From positions 2,532,583 to 2,596,582 of the forward strand of contig NC_019866.2 in NCBI RefSeq assembly GCF_002234675.1: a stretch of DNA of 64,000 nucleotides, given 5' to 3'. A model generated the notes under the pieces. The model was not told the origin of the DNA and did not search any database. It saw only the letters and a list, made by a program, of their open reading frames with translations. Below are positions 55,601 through 64,000 of the stretch, piece after piece. Each line of letters opens with the position of its first letter. Positions within the stretch are counted from its first letter, which is position 1. Position numbers and translations under genes: made by a program. Source of the stretch: Oryzias latipes (lineage: Eukaryota > Chordata > Actinopteri > Beloniformes > Adrianichthyidae).

Positions 55601-64000
<8,400 letters not shown>

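Overview
The window looks like a gene-cluster region of a teleost (probably percomorph) fish genome. It has intron-rich vertebrate-type genes with GT/AG splice sites, and it is crowded with fish-type repeats: a Tc1 element, an intact RTE LINE, CR1/Rex1-like LINEs, BEL/Pao and Ty3/gypsy remnants, hAT relics and tRNA-derived SINEs. I cannot name the species. No bacterial operons, RNA genes or CRISPR arrays are visible.

The host content is one family of secreted trypsin-like serine proteases, all on the plus strand and all related by local duplication. The ancestral layout is: exon 1 (signal peptide), exon 2 (7-residue linker), exon 3 (activation site and catalytic His), exon 4 (Asp), exon 5 (connector and S1 Asp189 equivalent), exon 6 (Ser), sometimes followed by exons 7-10 that encode a second, catalytically dead protease domain and a Thr/Pro-rich tail. 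In order: gene A (690-1650, last three exons only), gene B (10302-13726, a broken gene with the signal exon joined to a remnant of domain 2), gene C (22690-32747, complete, about 621 aa, one active and one dead domain), D (44449-44500, promoter and signal exon only), and then E-F-G (45496 to the right edge).

E-F-G is the most interesting part. E has a promoter and signal exon. F (52216-54894) and G (55601-63743) have all protease exons but no promoter or signal exon. Exon 2 starts in phase 1 and exon 6 ends in phase 1, so the modules can be spliced in frame into one polyserase of at least three intact trypsin domains separated by mucin-like Thr/Pro linkers. The next repeat begins at the right edge. 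F also carries a patch of about 1 kb that matches gene C, which looks like gene conversion. F and G are otherwise nearly indistinguishable, so the duplication is either very recent or an assembly artefact.

The gaps between genes are duplicated flanks plus mobile DNA. 2021-9138 holds gypsy, CR1-like, hAT and Tc1 sequences. 13727-22573 holds the duplicated flank, two non-autonomous DNA elements and a SINE. 32748-44448 holds the duplicated flank, two RTE copies (one with an uninterrupted 997-codon ORF), an R2-like LINE fragment and a BEL/Pao relic. A 5.46-kb composite insertion (56551-62008) sits in an intron of module G. Several insertions can be dated relative to the gene duplications because paralogous introns give the empty site.
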